DNA of 56,649 nucleotides from CAZRDB01 sp964598695 (GCA_964598695.1 CAZRDB010000006.1:1-56649); one strand, 5' to 3'; shown: positions 32,409 through 41,725, counted from the first letter of the stretch. Notes: generated by a model from the sequence alone, not told the origin. Translations and numbers: made by a program.

Positions 32409-33497
32409 ATGCGGATCGCCCAGATCACGTACTCCTACACGCCGGTGGTCGGCGGCGCTGATGTCTACGCGCGGCTGCTGCACGAGACGTTCCTCGCGGC
32501 GGGCTGGGAGAGTGTCGTGTACCAGGCGCCGCGGCCGGGCGCGGGGGGCGACGAGGTACGGCTGATCCCCGCCACCCTTCTCTCACGCTCGGGCCGCGGG
32601 CAGTTCTGGACCGCCCCTCTCGGTCTCCGGCACTCCCGCCGGGAGCTGGAGGGTTTTGATGTGCTCGTGGCCCACTACGCAAACTACCAGTGGCCCGTGG
32701 CCTGGCACCCGCGGACGATCCTGCTCTCGCACGGCGTGTGGTGGGACGACCGCCCCAAGGCGCTCCGGAGCCGGATCAAGCGAGCGCTGAGCCGGCGGGC
32801 GTGCGCCTCGAGCGCGGCCGTCGTCGCGAACGACACGTTCTTCCTGCGGGAGATGGGGTTGGCGGTCGAGCCCGGCGCGGCCCCGCACGCCGAGGTCGCC
32901 CCCCGCCACTGGTTCGTCCCCAACGGGGTGGACACGGGGCGTTTCTCCCCTCGCGAGGGCCCCGCCGATCCTCCGCGGATTCTGGTGCCCCGCAACCTCT
33001 ACCGCAATCGGGGCGTACACCTGGCGATCGAGGCGATGGCTCTCCTTGCGGCCGAGACGGACGCCGTCATGGAGATCGCGGGGGCCGACGGCCAGCCCGC
33101 CTACGCCGCGTGGTGCCGGAGGCGCGCGGCGGAACTCGGCCTCGAGGGGCGCGTCCGGTTCCTGGGACCGACCCCCTGGGAGCGGATGGGGGAGCTGTAC
33201 CGCGCGGCCGCCGTGACGCTGATCCCGACGCTCTGTGGCGAGGGCACCTCGCTAGCGGCGCTCGAGTCGATGGCCTGCGGCACCCCGTGTGTGGGGACCG
33301 CCGTGGCGGGGCTGCTCGACCTCCCCGTGGTGCACGCGGCGCCGGAGCCGACGGCGCTCGCCCGGGCGCTCGAGCGGACCCTCCGCGAGCGGGACGACCT
33401 CGCGCGCAGCCAGCGGGAGAGCGTGGTGCGCGACTACTCGCTCGCGCGCTGGGCCGAGAGCTGGCTGCGGATCGTGCGCACCGTCGCCCCTCGGTAG
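32409..33497 (+). CDS. GT4-like glycosyltransferase
   Basis: A 362-residue GT-B fold glycosyltransferase, probably transferring a sugar from a nucleotide-sugar to a lipid-linked or cell-surface glycan. The N-terminal domain starts MRIAQITYSYTPVVGGADVYARLL with the glycine-rich acceptor loop. The C-terminal domain has VPNGVDTGRF, RILVPRNLYRNRGVHLAIEAM, GRVRFLGPTPWERMGELYRAA and the donor-binding E-x7-E motif in EGTSLAALESMACGTPCV. ATG 32409 follows CGGAGGT. It is alone, followed convergently by pilT after 16 bases. Donor and acceptor are unknown. Confidence 0.9.
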   Translation: MRIAQITYSYTPVVGGADVYARLLHETFLAAGWESVVYQAPRPGAGGDEVRLIPATLLSRSGRGQFWTAPLGLRHSRRELEGFDVLVAHYANYQWPVAWHPRTILLSHGVWWDDRPKALRSRIKRALSRRACASSAAVVANDTFFLREMGLAVEPGAAPHAEVAPRHWFVPNGVDTGRFSPREGPADPPRILVPRNLYRNRGVHLAIEAMALLAAETDAVMEIAGADGQPAYAAWCRRRAAELGLEGRVRFLGPTPWERMGELYRAAAVTLIPTLCGEGTSLAALESMACGTPCVGTAVAGLLDLPVVHAAPEPTALARALERTLRERDDLARSQRESVVRDYSLARWAESWLRIVRTVAPR

Positions 33498-33513
33498 GGC
33501 GGCGTGGGTCGGA

Positions 33514-34611
33514 CTACGCCTCCGGCTGGCTGCGCTCGAGCTGCCGCTGCCGATCGAGGTCCCGCATCATCGAGCGGAGCACGAGGGCGTTGCCGGCGTT
33601 GCGCCGGGCTTCCTCTTCGGTGATCCAGCCGGCATCGTAGAGCCACAGGAGGCTCTGCTCCATGGTCTGCATGCCGTCGTTGAGGCCGTCCTGGATCCGC
33701 TCGTAGATGTCGCCGGGTCGGTTGTCGCGGATCAGCTTGGCGATATACGCGTTGGTCACCATCAACTCGATGGCGGCGACGCGGCCGCCGTCGACGGTCG
33801 GGATGAGCTTCTGGGCGCAGATGGCCTTGAGTGAGTAGGAGAGCCGCTCGCAGATGAGCGGCTGCTCGTCGGCGGCGAAGGTGCCCACGATGCGTTCGAG
33901 AGTCTCGGCCGCGCTGGTGGTGTGGAGGGTCGAGAAGACCAAGTGGCCGGTCTCGGCCGCGGAGAGCGCGACACTGATCGTCTCTGTGTCCCGCATCTCC
34001 CCGATGAGGATGACGTCCGGGTTCTGGCGCAGGCTGTACTTGAGGCCGTTCATGAAGCTCTGGGTGTCGATCCCGACCTCGCGCTGGATCACGACCGCGA
34101 GTCGGCTGCGGTGGACGAACTCGATCGGGTCCTCGATGGTGATGATCGAGACCTGACGCTTGCTGTTGATCAGGTCGATGACGGCGGCGAGGGTGGTCGA
34201 CTTGCCGGAGCCGGTCGGGCCGGTGACGAGCACGACGCCGGTTCCGTAGTCGGCGAACTCCTTGATCTTGGGCGGGAGGCCGAGGTCGTCGATCTGGAGG
34301 ATCTTGAGGGGCACCAGGCGCATGACCATGCCGACCGAGCCGCTGGCCCAGAAGGCGTTGACGCGGACCCGGGTGATCCCGGCGAACTCGAGGCCGACGT
34401 CGACCTCCTTCTCGCGCTCGAGCCGCATGAGCTGCGACTCGGAGAGAACCGTGCGCGCGAGCCCCTCGGTGTCCTCGGGCGTGAGCACGGGGAGGTCCTC
34501 GCCGAAGTACACGTGGCCGCCGATCCGGAAGGCCGGGTGTGACTTGGCCTGGATGAAGATGTCGGACGCGCCCTGGTCGTAGGCGTACCGAACGATGTCC
34601 TCGATGGTCAT
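33514..34611 (-). CDS. pilT: Type IV pilus retraction ATPase PilT
   Basis: Hexameric cytoplasmic ATPase that depolymerises type IV pili for twitching or DNA uptake. The 365-residue protein has the N-terminal PAS-like region (SDIFIQAKSHPAFRIGG), Walker A GPTGSGKST (131-139), an Asp box IITIEDPIEFVH, Walker B LIGEMRD (202-208), the His box STLHTTSAAETLERI and a C-terminal AYIAKLIRDNRPGDI that corresponds to the AIRNLIRE retraction motif. ATG 34611 follows GAGGTAGG; the frame is open far upstream only because it lies antisense to tldD. No pilB, pilC or pilin gene is nearby, so this is an isolated pilT. Confidence 0.94.
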   Translation of the reverse strand: MTIEDIVRYAYDQGASDIFIQAKSHPAFRIGGHVYFGEDLPVLTPEDTEGLARTVLSESQLMRLEREKEVDVGLEFAGITRVRVNAFWASGSVGMVMRLVPLKILQIDDLGLPPKIKEFADYGTGVVLVTGPTGSGKSTTLAAVIDLINSKRQVSIITIEDPIEFVHRSRLAVVIQREVGIDTQSFMNGLKYSLRQNPDVILIGEMRDTETISVALSAAETGHLVFSTLHTTSAAETLERIVGTFAADEQPLICERLSYSLKAICAQKLIPTVDGGRVAAIELMVTNAYIAKLIRDNRPGDIYERIQDGLNDGMQTMEQSLLWLYDAGWITEEEARRNAGNALVLRSMMRDLDRQRQLERSQPEA

Positions 34612-34860
34612 AGGGCCTACCTCGCTCCCGCGGCCGCGCAGGCGGGCATGCGCCCCGTGCCCGGTGTCCGCAACCGCGTCTTGGTTCTCGCGAGGAGGCG
34701 ATCTCTCCTGCCCGCCGGCCGACGGACGGGAGGTAACCCGGGAGCGGGCGCGAAACGTCGGCTGATCTGGGGACTGGGAACACGGGCGACCATCCCGCGT
34801 CGGACGGCCCCGTCCGGAGCACATCCGCGCGGGAACAGCCAAGGCATGAGGAGGACCTGC

Positions 34861-36336
34861 ATGAAGGAGCTTGCGCAACTCGCGCTCGACACTGCGGTGG
34901 CGAGTGGGGTCGAGTATGCGGACGTGCGACTCGTGCGTTACCGCAACCAGAACATCGGCACCGAGGACCGGCGCGTTTCCACGCTCGTCGACACCGAGGA
35001 CATCGGCCTCGGCGTTCGCGTGATCTGCAGTGGGGCCTGGGGCTTCGCCGGCACGTGCAACCTCACCCGCGAGGGCGCCCAGGCCTGCGCGAAGGAAGCG
35101 GTGGCGGTCGCGAAGGCCTCGGCCTCGGTGATGGGCAAGCCGGTGCGGCTCGTTCCCGAGCCCGCGGCGACCACGCGCTTCCGCACCGCCTACCAGATCG
35201 ACCCGTTCTCCGTCTCGATCGAGGACAAGGTCGGCCTCCTCATGGAGATCAACGACAAGCTGCTCGCCAACCCGGGGATCAAGAAGGCCAACGGCTTCAT
35301 GACCCTCCGCCGGGCCGACCGGATCCTGCTCAACTCCGAGGGTTCCGACCTCGAGAGCGAGGTCGTGACCACCGGCGCGTGGTACAGCGCCACGGCGGTC
35401 GGCGACGGCGACGCGCGCAGCCGCACCTACAACCCGCCCGAGCGCACGATGGGCTGGGAGAACATCGACCGCGCCGACCTGATCGCCAACACAACCCGGG
35501 TCGCCGAGCAGGCCGTGGAGCACCTCAAGGCGCCGGAGTGCGAGCCGCAGGTCACCGACCTGATCCTCGATCCCCGCCACCTGGCGCTCACGATCCACGA
35601 GTCGGTCGGCCACGCGACGGAACTCGACCGCGTCCTCGGCATGGAGGAGAGTCTCGCGGGGCGTAGCTTCGTGCTGCCGCACTACCTCGGCAACCTGCGG
35701 TACGGCTCCGACGTGATCACCTTCCGTGCGGACAACACCCTGCCCCACGGCCTCGCGACCCACGGTTTCGACGACGACGGCGTCGCCGGACAGGCGTGGA
35801 ACATCGTGGAGGACGGCCTGTTCCTGCAGTACGGCACCAGCCGCGAGGTGGCCGGCGAGGTCGGGATGGCCCGCTCGAACGGCACCTGCCGGGCCGACCA
35901 CTGGGGCAGCATCCCGATCGTCCGCATCCCGAACCTCTCGCTCATGCCGGGCAAGCAGCCCCTCTCGCCCGAGGAGCTGATCGCGGACACCGAGCGCGGG
36001 ATCTACATCGAGGGCATGGGGAGCTTCTCGATCGACCAGATGCGCTGCAACTTCCAGTTCGGCGGCGACGCGTTCTGGGAGATCCGCGACGGCAAGCGCG
36101 TGCGGATGCTGAAGAACGTGACCTACCAGTCGATGACGACCGACTTCTGGAACTCGTGCGACGCCGTCTGTGACGAGAGTCACTGGGTTCCCAACGGCGT
36201 GCTCAACTGCGGCAAGGGCGACCCGATGCAGGTCTCGCAGATGACCCACGGCGCCGCCACGGCCCGGTTCCGCAAGGTGCAGGTCGGCGCGGCCGCGGAG
36301 GTCATGCGCCAGTCCGGGCTGGGCAGCGGCTCCTAG
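34861..36336 (+). CDS. tldD: TldD-type metalloprotease subunit
   Basis: Catalytic subunit of the TldD/TldE (PmbA) zinc protease, which degrades unfolded peptides and matures some modified peptides such as microcin B17. The 491-residue protein carries the metal site HESVGH (H246-E247-x3-H251) followed by ATELD, and the C-terminal IEGMGSFSIDQMRCNFQFG and MLKNVTYQSMTTDFW blocks of the family. ATG 34861 has GAGGAGG at good spacing; in-frame codons upstream have none. Two PmbA/TldE-like genes follow immediately, an unusual 1+2 arrangement. I see no small precursor-peptide gene alongside, so a general proteolytic role is as likely as peptide maturation. Confidence 0.93.
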   Translation: MKELAQLALDTAVASGVEYADVRLVRYRNQNIGTEDRRVSTLVDTEDIGLGVRVICSGAWGFAGTCNLTREGAQACAKEAVAVAKASASVMGKPVRLVPEPAATTRFRTAYQIDPFSVSIEDKVGLLMEINDKLLANPGIKKANGFMTLRRADRILLNSEGSDLESEVVTTGAWYSATAVGDGDARSRTYNPPERTMGWENIDRADLIANTTRVAEQAVEHLKAPECEPQVTDLILDPRHLALTIHESVGHATELDRVLGMEESLAGRSFVLPHYLGNLRYGSDVITFRADNTLPHGLATHGFDDDGVAGQAWNIVEDGLFLQYGTSREVAGEVGMARSNGTCRADHWGSIPIVRIPNLSLMPGKQPLSPEELIADTERGIYIEGMGSFSIDQMRCNFQFGGDAFWEIRDGKRVRMLKNVTYQSMTTDFWNSCDAVCDESHWVPNGVLNCGKGDPMQVSQMTHGAATARFRKVQVGAAAEVMRQSGLGSGS

Positions 36337-36385
36337 CGGAGGCCGAGCCGGGGGACGGACAGAGACGCCGCAAAGGAGAGAAGAC

Positions 36386-37678
36386 GTGAACGAGGAGCAA
36401 TCCCGCGCCATCGTCGAGAAGGCGCTGTCCTACGCGACCGCGGACGAGGTCGAGGTCAGCTTCGGGGAGTCGACCGAGAAGGCGACGCGGTTCGCCAACA
36501 ACGCAATCATCCAGAGCGTCAGCTCGGAGGGGCGCTCCGTGGGCGTGAGCGTGGCGTTCGGCCAGAAGGTCGGCCGGGCGACCACAAATGACATCTCCGA
36601 CCAGGGCCTCCGCGCGGTGATCGAGCGAGCCGAGGCGATCGCCCGCCATGCCGAGCCCGACACCGAGTACCTCGCGCCTCCGGGGCCGCAGGACTACCCC
36701 AAGGTCGACGGCTACCGCGAGACCACCGTCCAACTGAGCCACGAGGACCGCGCGCGCGGCCTGGCTGGGGCGATCGAGCCCTCGGCCGCGGCCGGCTACC
36801 GCGCCGCGGGCAGCTACACGACCTACGCGCACTCCTCGGCCATCGGCAACGGCCACGGCCTGTTCGGGTACCACCGCTCGACCCACGCCGACTACGTCCA
36901 CACCGTGCTGACCGACAACAGCTCCGGCTGGGCCTCGGCCGTGTCGCCGGACGCGAGCCGGGTCGACCCCAGCGCCGTCGGCCGCGTCGCGTTCGCGAAG
37001 GCGGAGGCGGCCAAGGACCCGATCGCACTGGAGCCGGGCGCCTACACCGTGGTGATGGAGCCCTCGGCCTTCTCCGGCATCCTCTCGATCGCGGGCTGGA
37101 CGATGCAGGCCAAGTCGGCCCACGAGGGGCGCTCGGCCTGGACCAACCGCGAGGGCACCCAGGTCGGCGTCGACGCGCTGACGCTCCGCACCGTGCCCGG
37201 CTGCCCGGAGCTTCCCGGCTCGCCCTGGACCCAGCAAGGCCTCGCCTCGCGCGAGATCACCTGGATCGACAAGGGCAGGCTCGAGACGCTGATGTACGAC
37301 CGCTTCTGGGCGCAGAAGAGCGGCCATGCGGTCACCGGCCACCCGTCCAACCTCATCGTGAGCGGCACCGACGCCTCGACCGACGACCTGATCGCCACCG
37401 TCGAGCGCGGAGTGCTGATCACCCGCTTCTGGTACATCCGGTTCGTCGACCCGATGACCCTGATGATCACGGGCATGACGCGTGACGGCCTCTTCCTCAT
37501 CGAGGACGGCAAGGTGACCCGCGGCCTCAGGAACATGCGGTTCAACGACAGCCCGCTCCGCATCTTCCAGGCGATCCGCAAGCTCGGGAAGCCGCAGCCA
37601 ACCTCGCTCCACGGCCCGATCGTCGCCCCGCCCGTGCTGGTCGAGGACTTCCACTTCACGAGCCAGACCTCGTTCTAG
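36386..37678 (+). CDS. TldE/PmbA-family protein, copy 1
   Basis: A 430-residue member of the TldD/PmbA superfamily without the HExxxH metal motif, hence TldE/PmbA type, the partner that completes the proteolytic cavity. Family blocks: RFANNAIIQSVSSEGRSVGVSV near residue 35, TVVMEPSAFSGIL, and a conserved end GMTRDGLFLIEDGKV, NMRFNDSPL and FHFTSQTSF. The GTG start at 36386 follows AAAGGAGAG. It lies 49 bases after tldD and 18 bases before a second paralogue, with which it shares the same C-terminal blocks almost word for word. One or both copies should pair with TldD. Confidence 0.9.
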   Translation: MNEEQSRAIVEKALSYATADEVEVSFGESTEKATRFANNAIIQSVSSEGRSVGVSVAFGQKVGRATTNDISDQGLRAVIERAEAIARHAEPDTEYLAPPGPQDYPKVDGYRETTVQLSHEDRARGLAGAIEPSAAAGYRAAGSYTTYAHSSAIGNGHGLFGYHRSTHADYVHTVLTDNSSGWASAVSPDASRVDPSAVGRVAFAKAEAAKDPIALEPGAYTVVMEPSAFSGILSIAGWTMQAKSAHEGRSAWTNREGTQVGVDALTLRTVPGCPELPGSPWTQQGLASREITWIDKGRLETLMYDRFWAQKSGHAVTGHPSNLIVSGTDASTDDLIATVERGVLITRFWYIRFVDPMTLMITGMTRDGLFLIEDGKVTRGLRNMRFNDSPLRIFQAIRKLGKPQPTSLHGPIVAPPVLVEDFHFTSQTSF

Positions 37679-37696
37679 TCCGGAGGGACACCGACA

Positions 37697-39022
37697 ATGC
37701 CAGAGCGCGTAGACGCGGCGCGGCTGGAGGCCTGCGCGCAGGACCTTCTCGCCGAGGCCGAGGCCGAGCATGTCGAGATCTGGAGCAGCGACGGCCACGA
37801 GGCCAGCACCCGGTTCTCGAACAACGTCATCACCCAGAACATCGCGCGGCAGGACCACTCGGTCCAGATCCGGGCCGCCTACGGCAAGCGCGTGGGCGCC
37901 GCCAGCACGAACGACCTGACGCGGGAGGCGCTGACGGCTACGCTCCGTCGCGCCGAGGCGCTCGCCCGTTCGGCGGCCGAGGACCTGGAGTTCCTGCCCC
38001 CGCCCGGGCCACAGACCTACCCGACGCTCGACACGTACGACGCGGCGGCGGCCTCGCTCTCGCCCGAGCAGCGGGCGGCGGCGATCGCGGAGACCTGCGA
38101 CCTCGCCCGGGCGAAGGGCGCCGAGTGCTTCGGCAGCTACGCCTCGTCGGCGACGCGCCACCGGCTGTGGAACTCGGCCGGGCTCACGTTCGACCACGAG
38201 TACACGTCGCTGCTGTACGCCAACACGGCGAAGGGGGCCGCGACCACGGGCTGGGCGAAGCGTCACGCGCACGGCCTCGGCGCGATGGACACGCGGAGGG
38301 CGGCCGAGATCGCGATCGACAAGGCGACGCGATTCGACGCCGTCGGCACGGTCGAGCCGGGCGAGTACACCGTCGTGCTCGAGCCCTCCGCGTTCGCCGA
38401 CCTGCTGAGCTGGGTGCAGTGGACCATCGACGCCAAGATGAACGACGAGGGGCTCATGCCCTGGAGCCCCAAGGTGGGCACGCGGGTGTGCACCGACCTG
38501 CTCACCATGCGCTCCCAGCCCGGCCACACGATGCTGGGCGGCTACCCGGCGATCGAGGACGGCCTCGCCGCCCCCTCCGTCACCTGGATCGACGGGGGTG
38601 TCCTGCGGACGCTCGCCTACAGCCGCTTCTGGGCGGAGAAGTCGGGGGTGGCCGTCACCGGGCACCCGGGGAACTTCATCGTGGAGGCCGCCGCGGCCGG
38701 GCACGGCACGAAGACGGCCGAGGAGATCGTGCGCGGCGTCGAGCGCGGCATCCTGATCACGCGGTTCTGGTACATGAACTTCGTCGATGAGATGTCGCTC
38801 ACGATCACGGGCATGACCCGTGACGGCCTGTTCCTGATCGAGAACGGCGAGATCGTCGGCGCGCTGCAGAACATGCGGTTCAACGACTCGCCGCTCTCGT
38901 TCCTCAACAAGGTGAGTGAGGTCGGCAAGTCCGAGGTCGCCGTCGGCGAGTGGGACGAAGCGATGCTCTGCCCCCCCGTTCGCATCGACGGCTTCCACTT
39001 CACGAGCGGAACGTCGTTCTAG
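37697..39022 (+). CDS. TldE/PmbA-family protein, copy 2
   Basis: A 441-residue paralogue of the preceding protein, also without HExxxH. Matching blocks include RFSNNVITQNIARQDHSVQI, TVVLEPSAFADLL, ERGILITRFWYMNFVDEM, GMTRDGLFLIENGEI, NMRFNDSPL and the terminal FHFTSGTSF. The two copies look clearly homologous but well diverged (roughly 40% identical by eye), so this is an old tandem duplication. ATG 37697 follows GGAGGGA. A strong hairpin ends the operon. It may form an alternative heterodimer with TldD for other substrates. Confidence 0.9.
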   Translation: MPERVDAARLEACAQDLLAEAEAEHVEIWSSDGHEASTRFSNNVITQNIARQDHSVQIRAAYGKRVGAASTNDLTREALTATLRRAEALARSAAEDLEFLPPPGPQTYPTLDTYDAAAASLSPEQRAAAIAETCDLARAKGAECFGSYASSATRHRLWNSAGLTFDHEYTSLLYANTAKGAATTGWAKRHAHGLGAMDTRRAAEIAIDKATRFDAVGTVEPGEYTVVLEPSAFADLLSWVQWTIDAKMNDEGLMPWSPKVGTRVCTDLLTMRSQPGHTMLGGYPAIEDGLAAPSVTWIDGGVLRTLAYSRFWAEKSGVAVTGHPGNFIVEAAAAGHGTKTAEEIVRGVERGILITRFWYMNFVDEMSLTITGMTRDGLFLIENGEIVGALQNMRFNDSPLSFLNKVSEVGKSEVAVGEWDEAMLCPPVRIDGFHFTSGTSF

Positions 39023-39027
39023 CGATT

Positions 39028-39065
39028 CGAACGCCCCTCCCGCGGAGCCGCGGGAGGGGCGTTCG
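39028..39065. terminator. Bidirectional hairpin terminator, 17-bp perfect stem
   Basis: CGAACGCCCCTCCCGCG (39028-39044) pairs perfectly with its complement at 39049-39065 across a GAGC loop. It sits between the stop codons of the convergent tldE copy 2 and the STN-like gene and could serve both. Neither side has a U-tract, so termination may need Rho or rely on stem strength. Confidence 0.65.
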
Positions 39066-39070
39066 CCACT

Positions 39071-40480
39071 TCAACGCACCCGGATCACCAGCGGATCGCT
39101 CGGTCGCATCGAGCCCGACAGCCACTCATGGCTGCTGGCGGGCCGGTCCTCGAACGAATACCCCGTGATCGCCACGTCGTCGGGCTTCATGCTGCCCTGA
39201 GGCGGGGCGGGCCACTTCAGCCCCCAGCGCAGGCCCCACCACGGGAAGTAGAGCAGGTTGTCCCGCGTCGCATCCCAGTCGGCGACACACCCCCCATACA
39301 GCTCCTCGACGAAGGCGCGCTGCGCCTCGGTCAGGTCGGTGTAGCGGAGCGCACGGTAGGCGTCGTACTGCTCCCGAGAGAAGGGCGGCAGGGCCGCCTC
39401 GGCGGGCAGGCGCGCCCAGAGCGCACGAAAGGCCGGCATCGCGCTCGGGAGCACCGTGAGCGCGTTCCACGCCTCGTTCCAGGCCGCGCCGTACGCGTGC
39501 TCGTCCCACTCGAGAGAGCACCACTGGTCCTCCGACCGCAGGCGGTACTCGCAGAGCGACCGGGCCAGGGCGATGACGAGTGTCTCCCGCTCGTAGACGC
39601 CGGGAGTGACGAGTACGGACGGCTCCGTCGCGTCGTCGCGAGGAGAGATCGTCAGCACGGCGTCGGGCACGGCCAGGCGAAGGGCCTGGGAGACGGGGCA
39701 CGGCCGGGAGATCGCGTCACTGTCGACCTCGCGCGTCTCGGCCAGGAGGGGACCCACGCGGAGCGGGGCCTCCCCCGCGCGAAGGCGCGCCATCGCTTCC
39801 GGGCAGACGCGTGGCGTCACCGCCCTGCCTTGCTCGATGTCCCGCAGACTCACTCCACGGATGACGCACTCGCCGTCGGCCGCGAAGCAAGTCAGCATGG
39901 GGTGCACCCAGAACCGCAGGACCACGCCCGCGTCGTCGTCGGGCGCCCAGCCGTCGCCCTCCTCGCGCGCGGCCTCGTGGAGCAGGCTCCGGAGCGCTTC
40001 CGGCAAATCCACGATGGGGATCTCGCTCTCCGCGATCAGGGCTTCGAGGATGTCCGGCCGCTCGGCCAGTAGCGGGACGATGGCCTCGGTTCCGGGTCGG
40101 AGCGGCTGGTAGCCGATGCTGCGCGCTGTCCGGGCCTGGTCCGGCCCATAGGCGGGCCGGAAGGCAAGCACGCCGCCCTCGAGGTTCCACTCCCCTCCCC
40201 CACACTGCTCACGGATCGCGGCGAGGGCCGCCTCGCCCGTACCCGCCGGCATCTCCAGCATCGCGCAGGCCGGCTCGGAGGCCACCAGCCGCACGTCGAG
40301 ATCGCTCGCGAGCTGCGCCAACACCTCGTGCCAGGGGCCGGAGGCGAGCCGGACCTCCGCCGCGAGGATCCGCACGGCGAGCGCCGCGCTCGTTGCCTCG
40401 TCGGCTCCGGCGGGCCGAGCCGGTCCCGCGAGCAGTGAAAACCCCGCCAACCCCAAGAGCCAAGCGCCCCGCACGCCCAT
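39071..40480 (-). CDS. Secreted protein with STN-like N-terminal domain
   Basis: A 469-residue exported protein of unknown function. ATG 40480 follows GGGAGGAG and gives a signal peptide (GAWLLGLAGFSLLAGPARPAGA before DE). Residues about 33-110 (VRLASGPWHEVLAQLASDLDVRLVA..., GGEWNLEGGVLAFRP) fit the short beta-alpha-beta pattern of STN/secretin-N domains, which occur in TonB receptors and secretins, but no barrel follows. The rest is mixed alpha/beta, with several tryptophans near the end (YFPWWGLRWGLKWP) and six or so scattered cysteines that could form disulfides. The gene lies 143 bases downstream of the Tat isomerase on the same strand, with a terminator between them. Confidence 0.55.
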   Translation of the reverse strand: MGVRGAWLLGLAGFSLLAGPARPAGADEATSAALAVRILAAEVRLASGPWHEVLAQLASDLDVRLVASEPACAMLEMPAGTGEAALAAIREQCGGGEWNLEGGVLAFRPAYGPDQARTARSIGYQPLRPGTEAIVPLLAERPDILEALIAESEIPIVDLPEALRSLLHEAAREEGDGWAPDDDAGVVLRFWVHPMLTCFAADGECVIRGVSLRDIEQGRAVTPRVCPEAMARLRAGEAPLRVGPLLAETREVDSDAISRPCPVSQALRLAVPDAVLTISPRDDATEPSVLVTPGVYERETLVIALARSLCEYRLRSEDQWCSLEWDEHAYGAAWNEAWNALTVLPSAMPAFRALWARLPAEAALPPFSREQYDAYRALRYTDLTEAQRAFVEELYGGCVADWDATRDNLLYFPWWGLRWGLKWPAPPQGSMKPDDVAITGYSFEDRPASSHEWLSGSMRPSDPLVIRVR

Positions 40481-40564
40481 CAGCCATCTCCTCCCGGCCC
40501 GCCCCCCTGGTTGGTAGTGGTCCGATTCTCCCCCCGCGTTTCGCGGGCGGCCGTCCGAAGCAGA

Positions 40565-40594
40565 GCGGGCGCGCACCCGAGGGTGCGCGCCCGC
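40565..40594 (-). terminator. Hairpin after the Tat-exported isomerase gene
   Basis: GCGGGCGCGCACCC (40565-40578) and its perfect complement (40581-40594) form a 14-bp inverted repeat with only two central bases, so the real loop is about six bases with a 12-bp stem. It starts about 30 bases after the stop of the minus-strand isomerase gene. No U-tract follows. Confidence 0.5.
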
Positions 40595-40623
40595 ATCGAA
40601 CGCGTAGGCTGGCCGAACCCCTG

Positions 40624-41532
40624 TTACTCCTCGCCGCTCAGCTCCCACTGCTCGCGGAGGAAGTCGAGGCTCTTCGGGATCTCGACCATCGGGTCGCCGT
40701 CGCAGCCGCACTCGAAGCTGCAGAAGTCCTGGTAGCCGATCCACCGCAGTCCGCGGAAGCCGTCGACGAAGCTGCGCTCGTCCTGGCCCGGCAGCACGCG
40801 GCGCCGGGAGGCGAGGTGGACGTGGTGGAGGTACGGACCGCCGGAGATGAACGCGCCCATGTCGCTCGTCTCCTCGATGCACATGTGGTAGAAGTCGCCC
40901 ATCATGCAGACAGCGGGGTTGTCGACATCGCGGCAGATCGCGGCCGCGTCGGCGAGCTGCCGGAGCAGGAAGGCCTCGCCCCGGTTGAGCGGCTCGAGGA
41001 GGATCCGCGTCCCCGCGTTGGCCGCGATCTCGCCGGCCTCCTTGAGGAAGTCGATGGTGACCTGGCGGGCCTCGAAGTTGCCCAGCTCGGTCTGCCCGTT
41101 GAACGCCGGAACCATGATGAGGCCGGTGGAGCCCAGTTCGCCGGCGGCCTCCAGGATCGGACGGGCGCTGTCGAGACACTCCTTGCGCCCTTCCTCGGTG
41201 TGGTGGGCCGGGCAACTCGCGAACCCGGCGCAGATCGCGGCCATCTGCACCGGCGTGCCCTCGAGCGCGGCCTTGATCTCGTCGACCCGGTCCTGAAGCC
41301 CGCCGCCCCAGACCTCGAGGCCAACGCAGCCCCACTCGGCCATCCGCTCGACCTTCTCCTTGAGTGAGTCGCCCGGGATGCGGCCTTCCTGGCTCGCGAG
41401 CTTGAGGACCGCCTCCGGCTTCTCCTCGTCATCGTCTTGGGCGCGAGCGGCGCTGCCGACCACTGCCCCACCGGCGAACAGCGCGGCGGTCGCGAGGAAG
41501 CCGCGGCGCGTGGAGCCGTTATCCATGCCCAT
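40624..41532 (-). CDS. Tat-exported sugar phosphate isomerase/epimerase-like protein
   Basis: A 302-residue TIM-barrel protein of the xylose-isomerase-like family with a twin-arginine signal (STRRGFLATAALFAGG, cleavage near ARA). Candidate metal ligands: Glu in RILLEPLNR, Asp/His in CMMGDFYHMCIEE, His in YLHHVHLASR and Glu in DFCSFECGC. Tat export of this fold is common in Planctomycetota-like bacteria, and the enzyme should act in the periplasm on an unknown sugar derivative. Several cysteines late in the chain (FECGCDGD) are unusual for the family. ATG 41532 follows GGAGGAG; ATG 41526 is the alternative. Confidence 0.85.
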   Translation of the reverse strand: MGMDNGSTRRGFLATAALFAGGAVVGSAARAQDDDEEKPEAVLKLASQEGRIPGDSLKEKVERMAEWGCVGLEVWGGGLQDRVDEIKAALEGTPVQMAAICAGFASCPAHHTEEGRKECLDSARPILEAAGELGSTGLIMVPAFNGQTELGNFEARQVTIDFLKEAGEIAANAGTRILLEPLNRGEAFLLRQLADAAAICRDVDNPAVCMMGDFYHMCIEETSDMGAFISGGPYLHHVHLASRRRVLPGQDERSFVDGFRGLRWIGYQDFCSFECGCDGDPMVEIPKSLDFLREQWELSGEE

Positions 41533-41725
41533 GGAGTGTCTCCTCCTGTCATCTGATGCCGGGCCCTGTCAGGCCCCTGGTAGTATTGCCCGCGACGACC
41601 ACGAATCCCTTGCCCGAATCGACGCCCGGCACGCTCCGCGGTTGCGCGCGCGTGCCGAGATCGCCCTTCAGCGGCCGCGCCGCGCGAGCGATAGGGAAGC
41701 GGGGCCGCGCCGCGGCCCACGTCCG

